Positions 11,230-20,112 of a DNA stretch of 64,000 nucleotides are shown here, piece by piece. Both the position numbers and the translations under genes were made by a program. Positions within the stretch are counted from its first letter, which is position 1, and every line of letters begins with the position of its first letter. The stretch comes from Dryas octopetala (Eukaryota; Streptophyta; Magnoliopsida; Rosales; Rosaceae), in contig OY992840.1 of NCBI GenBank assembly GCA_963921425.1, positions 8,124,501 to 8,188,500 on the forward strand. Direction: 5' to 3'. The notes under the pieces are model-generated. The model was not told the origin of the DNA. It saw nothing but the letters and a program-made list of their open reading frames with translations, and searched no databases.

Positions 11230-11480
11230 AACTAGCTATATGTGTACACATAACATGAAACATAAAACAAATTAAAGATAATGTTTTGCCCTAAAACAAA
11301 TAGTAAAAACAACATATATACGTAAAAGCAGAAAATAGACAAATAATGTTACACCAGATTGACAATGATCGAGTAGTGCTTATAAGTTACAACTCATAAG
11401 TAAAGTAAAGTACGGATTTAGACTACTACTACTCCAACCGTGCAGTTTCAAGATCTTGTATAGGACCACCATCACCTAAT
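11230..11480 (-). pseudogene. 3' relic of a third membrane protein paralogue
   Basis: This segment matches the 3' end and downstream flank of paralogue 2 (7330-7590). Shared words include cataacatg, aaacaaatta, gataatgttt/tataatgttt and actactactactcc followed by tttcaagatcttg. Only the last C-terminal codons and the 3' flank survive; the membrane domain is missing. It therefore marks a third member of this local family that was deleted. Confidence 0.6.
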
Positions 11481-13118
11481 CTCAGCTAGCATATATTGCT
11501 TATAAAACTGTTTAATATATTAGCACATGATATGGGAACATACAAACAGCAAAACTTAACACGTTTGATTGGGATAGATAAATCTTGGTAATGTCTCATG
11601 TTGTCATTATCTAACTAATTAAAATTCCTACTTTTTTCCCTGTACAACCTTAAATATTCATTATATTCCTATTTCGCAAACATACAATTATAGCATTAGT
11701 CTGGTTCAATTCTTGTAACTTGTAAGTTGTAAAGGTGCAGGAGTCTATACATTTGTATATTGGGTTGGTTGTTGTGGAAGGTAAGTGAGAGTACCACGGA
11801 ATTGTCAAAATCAACGTGATTTTGCCATGTTGAACTTCAAACCAACCTTCGCAGCAGCTGATCGTGACATGCCCGTTACACACGTCACACCTGTACAGGC
11901 TAGTCGGTAGGTAATGCTTTTATTTATTAAAATAAAGACGATAAATTGAAAAGTCTAAAACTAAATTTTATTTAGACTGAAAAAAAGTTATTATAACACT
12001 AGAATAAAACCAAACATATATAGCCAAAGAAACACATTCAAAAATGAACTAGATAAGCGGCCAAAAAAAAAAAATTATGAACTAGATAAAATGGTAAACA
12101 TCATTAGTACTCAAATGCATCATCTCCAGTACTCCCTCTGTATCCACTTGAAAATTATCTAATATCACTGAAACCACTATAATTGAATGTAAAAGGTGAT
12201 CGACCTTGAAACTGGCCGATAACTAAAATTACCATAACCAAATGTAACACATTATTAGTGTACTTGGGATACATGAAATGCGTCCACTCCAAATTCATTG
12301 TTGAAAATCAATGTAAATAAGTTTCAACAAAAATGAGAGTGGTAAATATGATGGTGAAGAGGGCGATGATGTGTTAGTGTTAGTTTTCATAAAGGAAAAA
12401 GTAACTGGAAGATAAAATCTTTCTAAAATGTTCTAGTTTGGAGATTAAAAGATGGAGTATGGAAGGTGGAGCAATAGAAATATAACCAGTACATCTAATG
12501 GACAAAGCATATGGCAGGATCAACTTGGTACAAAATCCACTAATCATATGATTAACACTGTACACAGTCCACAATGCTTAAGACTGCCTTCAAAATAAAT
12601 ACACTAATCATATTATTAACATTATGAAGTAGTTGCAAAGCAGCAATTAGAAAGCTTCTCATGACCTTAGAATTGCCAAAAAAAAAAAATTACCATGAGA
12701 ATTGTCTCTACACATCTTCTCATAGATCAATTAGCCTCCAGAACAACTCATTGCATTATCATAAAGACGTCATTCAGATTTTCCAGATGGAGAAAGAGTG
12801 GTTTCATCGGAGAGGCGTACTCCATCATCTATCTCTTTGATGTTGCAAAACCTTTCAGATAGGAAACTGTCAGCTGTATAAGGTAATTGGTTTAGGGAGA
12901 TTCGACTCATATTGCAACGGCTTTTCTATTCGACTTACAGATGCATTAAAGAAACAATTTGCTCTCATATTGACTTCTTAGTTCTCCTCAACTTACTTGA
13001 AACATCCAACTTAAATTCCTACCAAAAGATATTGCCCTTTAATCGTCCAAGGGTCAAGGCAGAACAGCAAAATCTTGCACTAAATCATCCCAGGTACTTT
13101 TAAACTTCTCTTGAAACT
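11481..13118. other. Intergenic / 3' flank of the PPR gene
   Basis: No gene seen. The part nearest 13118 (about 12660-13118) is less AT-rich and may be PPR 3'UTR. The frame at 11650-11883 on the minus strand has no recognisable motif. Confidence 0.4.
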
Positions 13119-15281
13119 TCATTCAATGCCCACCCATTTTCTAAATGCCTGGACATATTTAAGTCTTTTCCTTTGAGCCTCAGTTCTGGCTTCTGATGCC
13201 TTTAAGTTCCTATAAAGATTCTTATGAAGTTTTACAAACTCACTTCTGTACATCCACCTGTCAGTGTACATACCACGTTCCTTCATATAGTGTATGACCT
13301 CCATCACTCTCTCAAAGTAACCACCACGAAGAAAGTTCAATAGCAGGTACTCATACAGATCTCTGCTTACAACCAAATTTCCATTCTTCATATTCCTTTT
13401 AATGTCGCCCCACAAGATCGTGATATCACGAAACATTGCCAGAGAAGAATACCCACATACAAGATAGATAAAAGTTTGCTCGGTGGGTTGAATTTTCATC
13501 TCTTGCATTCTTCTGTACGCCTTCAAAGCATCACCAATCATTTTGGCCTTGCAGAAAAAGTTGATGGAAGAATTGAACTGATAAACCGTAGCAGGGATTT
13601 CCTTCTTCTCATCTTTCATTTCCTGAATCAAAGCGTTAGCAAGATCAGACTTATTGGTGGAGATTGATGCATTTGTACATGGGGCACTTGTATCTACTAC
13701 TGATAGACATGTGGAGACAACCATCTCATCAGATACATCCATAAGCAAACCAGCCTTCCTCATTTGTTTAAGCAATGCCTTTCCTTCCCGAAACATCTTT
13801 CCTTTGAAATAGGCTGTTAAGAGTGACATAAAGGTAGTACAGCCCATGGGAGACCCAGCTGCTTCCATGTCATCCATAAGGTCATGGGCAGTTTCCAGCC
13901 AACCTAAATGAATGCAAGCGTCAATCACATCAGAACACAAACTAGATCCTCTTAATGAACATAACTCCTTTTGAATTTTAAGTAAAAGTTTTGAAAGTTC
14001 GCAAACATCCCCACACTTTTTGTATCCACTTATGAGCTTGGCCAGAGCCCTGTTACTAAGGACAAGTTTCCCATTCGAATAAATAACAAGCTCTTGTTTA
14101 CCTTCTTCTTTGAGGACAGAATCCTTCTGCAGCAGCTCAGGTGAAATATGCATATTCAACCCAGACTTGAGATTATCAGATCCAATTGGAACAAGATAAG
14201 ACTTTTGTGAGTTCTCCCTGTCTCTCTGTACAGGAAGAGACCACTGGTAACCATATATTTGTACTACAAGCTCAGCAGCAGCATCGAGGTCATTAAACTT
14301 GAAATGCAACCTCAACAAACTATCATAGAACTTCCGATAATGCAGCGTAAACAGAACTGAAACTCGATCAATGTGACCTTTATATTTCCTTATCTCGTCC
14401 CTCTGACCATTCAACTCATGGGTCTGGGCAATAAGGATAATAGAGTGCGCATCAGCAACAACGCCTGTTGGAGGCATCAATTCCATAATCTGTTGTCCTT
14501 TGAAAGGTAATTTGAACCTCACACAAGCATCAAGGATAAGGTTAAAAATCATTGTATCAGGCTGCATAAGCTTTGCATTGTCACTCTTGTTTGCACTCAA
14601 GCGTTGGAAACAATGACAAATTTGAACTAAGAAATTGGATGCAAGGTGGGTCCCAACCTCAGTCTTTACCATATGCAGAACAACCAAGCACAATACATTC
14701 ATTGGGGGTAAATTCTCTTTCTCCAGCATTAATCTAAGAATCATCATAGCAGGCTTAGGCATTTGACAACGTGCTAAGGAAAGGGAGAGCTTCGTCAGGA
14801 TATCAGACTGAAGTAAGCCTGGTCTCTCTTTCAAATTTACGATGACTAGATCACATGCTTTTAGTAGCCAGTGAGTGTCAGACGAATAGCAGAGCTTAGT
14901 AATTAGCTTAAGGATAAGGAAATCCTCAGGAAAACCGTGCAATCTTCTAAAATCGTTAAATGACTCCCATGCTTCATCCACTTTATGTTCTTTTAAGGCT
15001 ATTTCAAGCCTTTTCAACATAACTGCAGGAGAGGAACCTTCCCAACATAGCCTATCAGGCTGAAAAATAGCACAAAAATTTCGGGTAAATGAAATTTGAT
15101 ATGGTTCATAGCTTAGATTCAATACTGCAGGCTTTCCAAATCTTCTAATCTGAACTAAATCTCTTTCGTAATTTGATAATGAGGCAGTTCTCTGAATACC
15201 TGAAGCCACACAAAATCCCAATGAACACCACCTGGTGAAGCGGTTATGCCCTAGAATTTCTTTTGTCAATATTAGCGCCAT
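13119..15281 (-). CDS. P-class pentatricopeptide repeat protein
   Basis: A 720-residue intronless frame, as is usual for plant PPR genes. The N-terminus (MALILTKEILGHNRFTRW) is rich in Arg, Ser and hydrophobic residues and lacks acids, fitting a mitochondrial presequence. Helix-turn-helix repeats follow from about residue 85, such as AWESFNDFRRLHGFP, TMIFNLILDACVRF, CSDVIDACIHLGWLETAHDL, CTTFMSLLTAYFKGKMF and FIYLVCGYSSL. They are spaced loosely, with long inserts. The C-terminus is basic (RTEAQRKRLKYVQAF), and I see no E or DYW editing domain. PPR proteins bind organelle RNA for stability, splicing or translation. Its layout resembles the Arabidopsis At4g17616 group; that is recollection, not alignment. 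The RNA target cannot be read from sequence. Confidence 0.88.
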   Translation of the reverse strand: MALILTKEILGHNRFTRWCSLGFCVASGIQRTASLSNYERDLVQIRRFGKPAVLNLSYEPYQISFTRNFCAIFQPDRLCWEGSSPAVMLKRLEIALKEHKVDEAWESFNDFRRLHGFPEDFLILKLITKLCYSSDTHWLLKACDLVIVNLKERPGLLQSDILTKLSLSLARCQMPKPAMMILRLMLEKENLPPMNVLCLVVLHMVKTEVGTHLASNFLVQICHCFQRLSANKSDNAKLMQPDTMIFNLILDACVRFKLPFKGQQIMELMPPTGVVADAHSIILIAQTHELNGQRDEIRKYKGHIDRVSVLFTLHYRKFYDSLLRLHFKFNDLDAAAELVVQIYGYQWSLPVQRDRENSQKSYLVPIGSDNLKSGLNMHISPELLQKDSVLKEEGKQELVIYSNGKLVLSNRALAKLISGYKKCGDVCELSKLLLKIQKELCSLRGSSLCSDVIDACIHLGWLETAHDLMDDMEAAGSPMGCTTFMSLLTAYFKGKMFREGKALLKQMRKAGLLMDVSDEMVVSTCLSVVDTSAPCTNASISTNKSDLANALIQEMKDEKKEIPATVYQFNSSINFFCKAKMIGDALKAYRRMQEMKIQPTEQTFIYLVCGYSSLAMFRDITILWGDIKRNMKNGNLVVSRDLYEYLLLNFLRGGYFERVMEVIHYMKERGMYTDRWMYRSEFVKLHKNLYRNLKASEARTEAQRKRLKYVQAFRKWVGIE

Positions 15282-15545
15282 AGATGTATCATTATAAAAA
15301 TGTCAACACACCTACCACTGCTAAACCTTGGCCTAGGTGAAAAACCATGCACCAAAAAGCATACTCATTTATGTAGCCCACAAATGATACTCAAAAATTC
15401 AAAACTATATATTTGCTGAGACAGATCATAAAGGATTCCTTCGTGATCTTCTTATGCCCACATGTCCAACTTGTCATACCTGTAAATAGAGTTAACTAAA
15501 TAAAAAGGCACACGGTATTGCCAATACAAGCAAATAATATCTAAC
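15282..15545. other. PPR upstream region
   Basis: Presumed 5'UTR and promoter of the minus-strand PPR gene. No clear TATA box or upstream intron could be fixed. Confidence 0.3.
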
Positions 15546-15549
15546 CTAG

Positions 15550-15980
15550 TACACTGGTGGCGGATCCAGAAATATATGCCCATGGGGTCAACATGAAGAA
15601 GCTCTCAAATATTTAAACAAAACATATATTATTTTTTAAAAATTAGATTTGAAGATTTGGAGGAGTTGGTGGTTGATGCAGTATGACTTGGAGAGGTGTC
15701 TTGTAATTTTTATTTTTAAGTTACACTGCCAAAACCACATTGCTTGCCACCTCAGTTAATAAAAAACATTGGTGAAAGCTGAGGACGCATACGTGATGGC
15801 GTGGTGCTGCTCTTTCTATGGAAAGGTGTTGCCTCTTTGAGGCATATCCACAAACACTTTGCCTGCAACTTATCCCTAGGCTCATACTCAATATTAAATT
15901 TCATGGGGTCAGCATACTCAAATACAGGGGAAGATATCTAGGCTCATGGGGTCAATTGACCCCTGTTGCCCTAGCCACTG
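15550..15980. mobile_element. hAT-like dispersed repeat of the 'GTGGCGGATCCAG' type
   Basis: It starts cactggtggcggatccagaa and ends ggtcaattgacccctgttgc...ccactg. The two ends are loosely inverted, and both carry 'catggggtca' words just inside. agtaca occurs at both borders. This terminal motif is very common in plant genomes. The core has no coding sequence, so this is a degenerate non-autonomous copy. Confidence 0.45.
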
Positions 15981-16974
15981 AGTACACACACACAAATACA
16001 AGCAAATAATGTGAAAGTGAAACCAAAGCCAACCAGGTAAACCATCTCACAATTACTAGGATCAATATCGAACTGGGAATCACAAAAGTGGTTTTTAGTC
16101 GTACATTTAAAGTTCAGACAAAATTATTGAAATTTAATGTATTTATTACACAAGTATACTTCAGCCACAATATAAATAAATAAGAATATTGCTTTAAGAT
16201 AACAAAATTGGGAACGACGAGATAAAATTATGGCATAGGAGGAAATGAGCATAAAGTTCAATTTTTTGGATATAATTCCAGTGGTTTGCGGTGTACACAG
16301 AAAGGAGGGTCAAACAATGATAAAATTTCACTGTTTGATATATCTAATTTTCCATTAATTTGAGGAAACCTTTTATATATAAATTTTTAAATTTTAATTT
16401 TCCACTTTTTTTTTCGTAAAATTATTTGTGTATACAAATTGAAGGGCCCACTTTAAGTTTTCACCCCGGATCTCAAAAAATCAAGGCTGGCCCTGACTGA
16501 GGGTGAAGTGCACTTGGCTTGGACATCAACTGGGTTGCAGAAGCAGAGGCAGAACTTGGAAAGAGGTTCTATGGGGTGTATTGTGAATAGGGAGGAACAT
16601 GAATAGGACTTAAAACGATTAAGCCCATGTGAACAAGTATGTCTGCTACTGTCGTCATGCTTCAATTATCTCTTTCTCTCTCAAATCTAATTACGTTGCC
16701 TCAAATATAATTACTTATTCTATGTTTTCCAATATATGCTTTTTGTATTAATTACCAAATCTTAATTAGAAGGATCCATCAAAAAGACATGATACTCCAA
16801 GATATATGTTAACCCACCTCAATACCTCAGGCACTCTACAACAAATAACACAAGGCATTACAAACAAATAGTCCAAGACAACTGCAAGAAAGCCTCTTGA
16901 CTACATGAATCCTGACATCATAATATATATGACCTCTATTAATGAAGTAATTAGGAGTATATTTTTTATTGGAA
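15981..16974. other. Intergenic, no gene seen
   Basis: AT-rich. Near 16440-16510 an old repeat scrap reads gatctcaaaaaatcaaggct then ggccctgac. No gene on either strand. Confidence 0.4.
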
Positions 16975-17091
16975 AACCTCACTTTATTTAACTATAAAGA
17001 GGTTACAATGCAACCAAGTTAGACCAAATGGCCTAACCAGTCAGGATGTCTTCCATCCATGCATATTACAGTAGTTTACTTAGGCCTCTAT

Positions 17092-17262
17092 TGATACGGC
17101 TAAAACCACGTTTATATATATACATATGCATATTTACACATGTATGCACATTTTCCTAAAGAACAGTCTTCAGAAAACACCTAAGAGAGTGAGAATGGGT
17201 GGTGGTTACAATACACATTCTACTGGTCCTGGCATTACATTGCTTGTCTACAGGCCAAAAAA
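17092..17262 (+). repeat. SPH hairpin, arm 1 (inverted copy)
   Basis: It is the reverse complement of 17350-17520 with about six differences over 170 bp (roughly 96% by eye). It contains TATA-like sequence, the leader word aaaacacctaagagagtgag and the start region. The loop between the arms is about 90 bases. Confidence 0.9.
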
Positions 17263-17349
17263 TAGTGACCTGCTACTCTAACATACCACACACACGACGT
17301 GCACCGGTCTTCATCCCTGTTGGCCTTGTATATATCAAAGCTGCCAGAG

Positions 17350-17520
17350 ACTTTTTGGCCTGTAGACAAGCAATGTAATGCCAGGACCAGTAGAATGTGT
17401 ATTGTAACCACCACCATTCTCACTCTCTTAGGTGTTTGCTGAAGAGTGTTCTCTAGGCAAATGTGCATACATGTGTAAATATGCAGATGTATATATATAA
17501 ACGTGGTTTTAGCCGTATCA
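17350..17520 (-). repeat. SPH hairpin, arm 2 (original orientation)
   Basis: This arm is contiguous with the SPH-like promoter at 17521-17642, so it is probably the ancestral copy. A TATA-like tttatatatata lies near 17488-17500. With a normal start site about 30 bases on, roughly 110 bp of each arm would be transcribed as double strand. Confidence 0.9.
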
Positions 17521-17736
17521 CGTGTTATGTTGCGAACCGAATCTCAGAAAATTAAATTAGCCGCCAACCTCCATTCCCCTATCCCCCCACCCCCTCTCCC
17601 ATATGCACCCATATGCACTGCCTCTCGGCTCCACTCCTCTGCAATTCTCTTTTCTATTTTTAAGTTCTTTTCATTGTTTATTATTTATTGTTTAATGTTT
17701 TAATACTTGCAATGTGTACATACATAAATCACCCAC

Positions 17737-17895
17737 CCACCGCAGTTGGAGCAAATTGGGTTCCTCATCGCGTCCCGAATCGACATGTTTCGAAGCTTAT
17801 CGTTCTCTTAGCTAAGAGTTCTCATGGCGTTCCAATTGGGTCTATTAAGTCCCAAAATAACCAAACTCCAAAATTAATTAACTCAAAGAGAAATT
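17737..17895 (-). pseudogene. HD-Zip class IV homeodomain-leucine zipper gene fragment
   Basis: The minus strand encodes MSIRDAMRNPICSNCGG (start near 17786), the signature at the end of the zipper in HD-Zip IV factors such as PDF2 and ATML1. Just upstream TQLERHENS is readable, then an in-frame stop, L-R-E-R and a second stop with a frame slip before the MSIRD block. Further upstream a decayed VWFQNRRTQMK-like stretch (gtttggtt...gggactt) is barely recognisable. No homeobox helix 1-2, START domain or other exon is seen nearby. It is a short dead fragment next to the SPH hairpin, perhaps carried there by a transposon. Confidence 0.75.
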
Positions 17896-17934
17896 AAGTA
17901 AACGAAAGTAAAAGAGTTTCTAGAGAATTTACCT

Positions 17935-18110
17935 TCATCTGGGTATATCGATTTTGGTACTAGAATTTGACTTGTCTGGTCTCCAAGCAAAGCCTTCTTC
18001 TGAGCTCCAATCTCTGTTTCTCTTCTTTTTGCGAGGATTATCAGCAGCTTCTTTGGCCTTGATCGTCACCACAAGCACGGTCCACATTGTCACTCCAAAA
18101 ACAGCAAAAA
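17935..18110 (-). other. Possible small-protein exon, weak
   Basis: On the minus strand a frame from about 18110 reads WAIWVFAVFGVTMWTVLVV, then TIKAKEAADNPRKKKRNR and WSSEEGFAWRPDK, and ends just before a good donor-like aag|gtaaat. One hydrophobic helix followed by a basic tail looks protein-like, but the only in-frame ATG (MWTVLVV) falls inside the helix. It may be a real small membrane protein, an exon whose start lies elsewhere, or chance. Confidence 0.25.
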
Positions 18111-18136
18111 CCCAGATTGCCCATAGTTGGAGAAAT

Positions 18137-18137
<1 letters not shown>

Positions 18138-18182
<45 letters not shown>
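18138..18182. repeat. GA microsatellite
   Basis: Uninterrupted (ag)n of about 45 bp. Confidence 0.95.
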
Positions 18183-18186
<4 letters not shown>

Positions 18187-18239
18187 CGCCAGTGCCAGGA
18201 TCGATGGTGATTTGATTTTTTATTTTTATTTCTAATTCT

Positions 18240-19104
18240 TTTAGAAAATGAAGATTTCTATGAAAATGCTATTTTGAATTTTAGTCTAATTTCTTAAAAA
18301 AATTAGAGTTTTCCTTCAAACATTCCTTATTTAAAAAAAAATCTTATGTGTTTTTTTTTTTTTTTTCAAATAAAGCCTTTATTTTTTTTTTTAAATAAAG
18401 AGCCCTTTGACCATTATCTTGTCAAATAAATTTGTCATTATTTTTTGTATTTTTTTAGAGTATAGGAGTATGGGTTCACTTCATACCTTCTTAGAGTATA
18501 AAATGAGGTTTGTGGAAGTTGTATGTTAGGTTTTAACTCTGAAATTTTGGGCGAGTTAAAACTTAATATAAAGCCGACAAATCAGGACTTGAGGAATAAG
18601 TAAAAATGCACTACCAAACACTCGAAAATGGCCGCTAACCTCTCGGTGCCTGGTATGTGTGAAAAAAAAAAAAAAAAAACTAATGGACCAATATTTTGTA
18701 ATATGAAATGGTTACAATATTATTAAATTTTAGTTAAAATTTTAAAAGCCATAAGGCTTTAGTCAATAAATTGTAAAATTAAATGACCTAAATGAAAGTC
18801 TCCCAACATGTAAATAGTTTGTCGCTTAAAAATATGGAGTTTGGGATACCTTGGTGTGTTTGGATTGAGAAAAAAAACTTTGAATTTAAACAAAACTCAG
18901 CATTTAAGAAATTACATGCTTTAATTTTCTTGTTTAGGTTCATAAATACAGAATTTTGTAAATTCAATGTGGAAAAAAACTTGAGATTTAAGAGCTGTAA
19001 ATTTCAAGTTTAAATTCCACCTAAATTGGTGTCATTTTCAAAATTTCAAATTTTACAAAAAAAAAAAAAAATGTTGTGTTCACCCATTACTTTGCTAGTT
19101 AATC
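18240..19104. other. AT-rich spacer, no gene seen
   Basis: Homopolymer A and T runs and no coding signal. The region at 18480-18560 contains ttagagtata words and an aattttgggcgagtt motif resembling 40795-40820. Confidence 0.4.
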
Positions 19105-19107
19105 ATA

Positions 19108-19400
19108 ATACCACCACCACTACTATCATGTCACAACTACCACCACCACCACCGTCACCACTACTAATACCGCTGTTGCCGCCACTGCCCTGCTACCGCT
19201 ACTGCCACCGCCGCCGCCACCACCATCACCATCACCATCATCGACATCACCTCCGCCACCGCCATCGTCACCACCACCATCACCATCACCGCCACCACCA
19301 GTGCCGCCACCACCAATGTCGCCACCGCCACTATCACCATTACCGCCACCACCACCGCCAATGTTGCCATCACCACCACCTCTAACACCCAATTTTTGCC
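19108..19400. repeat. Imperfect CAC/CCG trinucleotide array
   Basis: About 290 bp of interrupted caccac/ccaccg/ccatca triplets. It gives long His/Pro or Val/Gly frames on both strands, which are low-complexity artefacts and not genes. Confidence 0.9.
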
Positions 19401-19629
19401 GCCACCATTTCTCCCACCGTCCGTGGGTCATCACCCCTACTACCATCGTCAACTCACCACAAGTATCATTTTTATTATTGCCACCATCACCATCACTCTT
19501 TTATAAAACTATTATAAATTTCGTATTTAAATTTTATTATAATTATATTTATCCAAATAAAAAAATTTATATATTTTAAAATTTTAAATTGCATCGTTTT
19601 AAATTCTGTCATTTGTGAATTCCTTAAAC

Positions 19630-19810
19630 AGTAGTGCTACATATACCACATTTTTATACCATAATTTCATACCACCTTATGTGGCAACTTACATGGCATT
19701 CATACATTGGATACTAAAAAATAAAAATAAAAACCCAAAAAGAAAAAGAAAAATATTGTCCAAAATGATATAAATATGTGGTATAAGAATGTGGTAAGTA
19801 TAGCATTATT
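19630..19810 (+). mobile_element. MITE-like element, family M1, copy 2
   Basis: The best preserved copy. The left end agtagtgctacatataccac and the complement of the right end (aataatgctatacttaccac) form an inverted pair, continuing through attttataccat. It lies about 50 bp upstream of the GGCCCA boxes of the UTP18 promoter. Confidence 0.65.
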
Positions 19811-19860
19811 CTTCTTTAAAATACCTTGGTATATGTTGAAATTTAGGTCAAGAAGATTTG

Positions 19861-19880
19861 GGCCCACGTTCCAAGGCCCA
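19861..19880 (+). promoter_or_regulatory. Paired GGCCCA (site II-like) motifs of UTP18
   Basis: ggccca occurs at 19861-19866 and again at 19875-19880. In plants GGCCCA/site II elements, often with telo-boxes, mark promoters of ribosomal-protein and ribosome-biogenesis genes. Telo-boxes in reverse orientation (ttagggttt) occur at 20176-20184, 20340-20348 and 20658-20666 in the 5'UTR intron. Confidence 0.5.
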
Positions 19881-20112
19881 GCATTATACCCATTACCAGG
19901 TCCCCCATTCCCCTCTTGGGAAATCTCATCCCGACCCCTAAAACCCCTCAACAGAAGTTACAGACCTCCTTCTTCCTCAGCCCCCAGAGCTCCCTCACTG
20001 CCTCACTCTCAAGTCTGAACCCACCCACCCACACACTCCCAACCCCTACCCCTACCCCACCCAACTCTGACCTCCCTTCTTCTTCGCTGATTTGCTTCCC
20101 GATTTGGCCAAG

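Larger units (their letters stand above)
16975..17642 (-). pseudogene. Rearranged S-protein homologue (SPH) locus with self-inverted 5' region
   Basis: Read on the minus strand, 17642-17521 matches the promoter of the SPH gene at 50513 (ctcggctccactcctctgc, ttaaattagccgcc, cgaatctcagaaaatta). 17520-17352 holds the TATA region, leader and start. 17352-17262 encodes the SPH core, with VSGSFDIYKANRDEDRC and CTSCVW. 17262-17092 is an inverted copy of the 5' part, and 17075-16975 matches the SPH 3'UTR, including a possible AATAAA (complement of 16982-16989). The central coding part between the signal peptide and TGGQK is deleted. A 61-codon frame starts at 17417. Normal SPH function is lost, but promoter, hairpin and poly-A parts remain in order. 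Confidence 0.8.

Noticed and set aside
17092-17520. CRISPR-like or bacterial inverted structure
   Set aside because: All context is plant. The arms are SPH gene sequence with a single inversion, not spaced repeats.
19026-19579. His-rich and Gly/Val-rich frames on both strands
   Set aside because: Both are produced by the CAC/CCG triplet array and have no other protein-like features.
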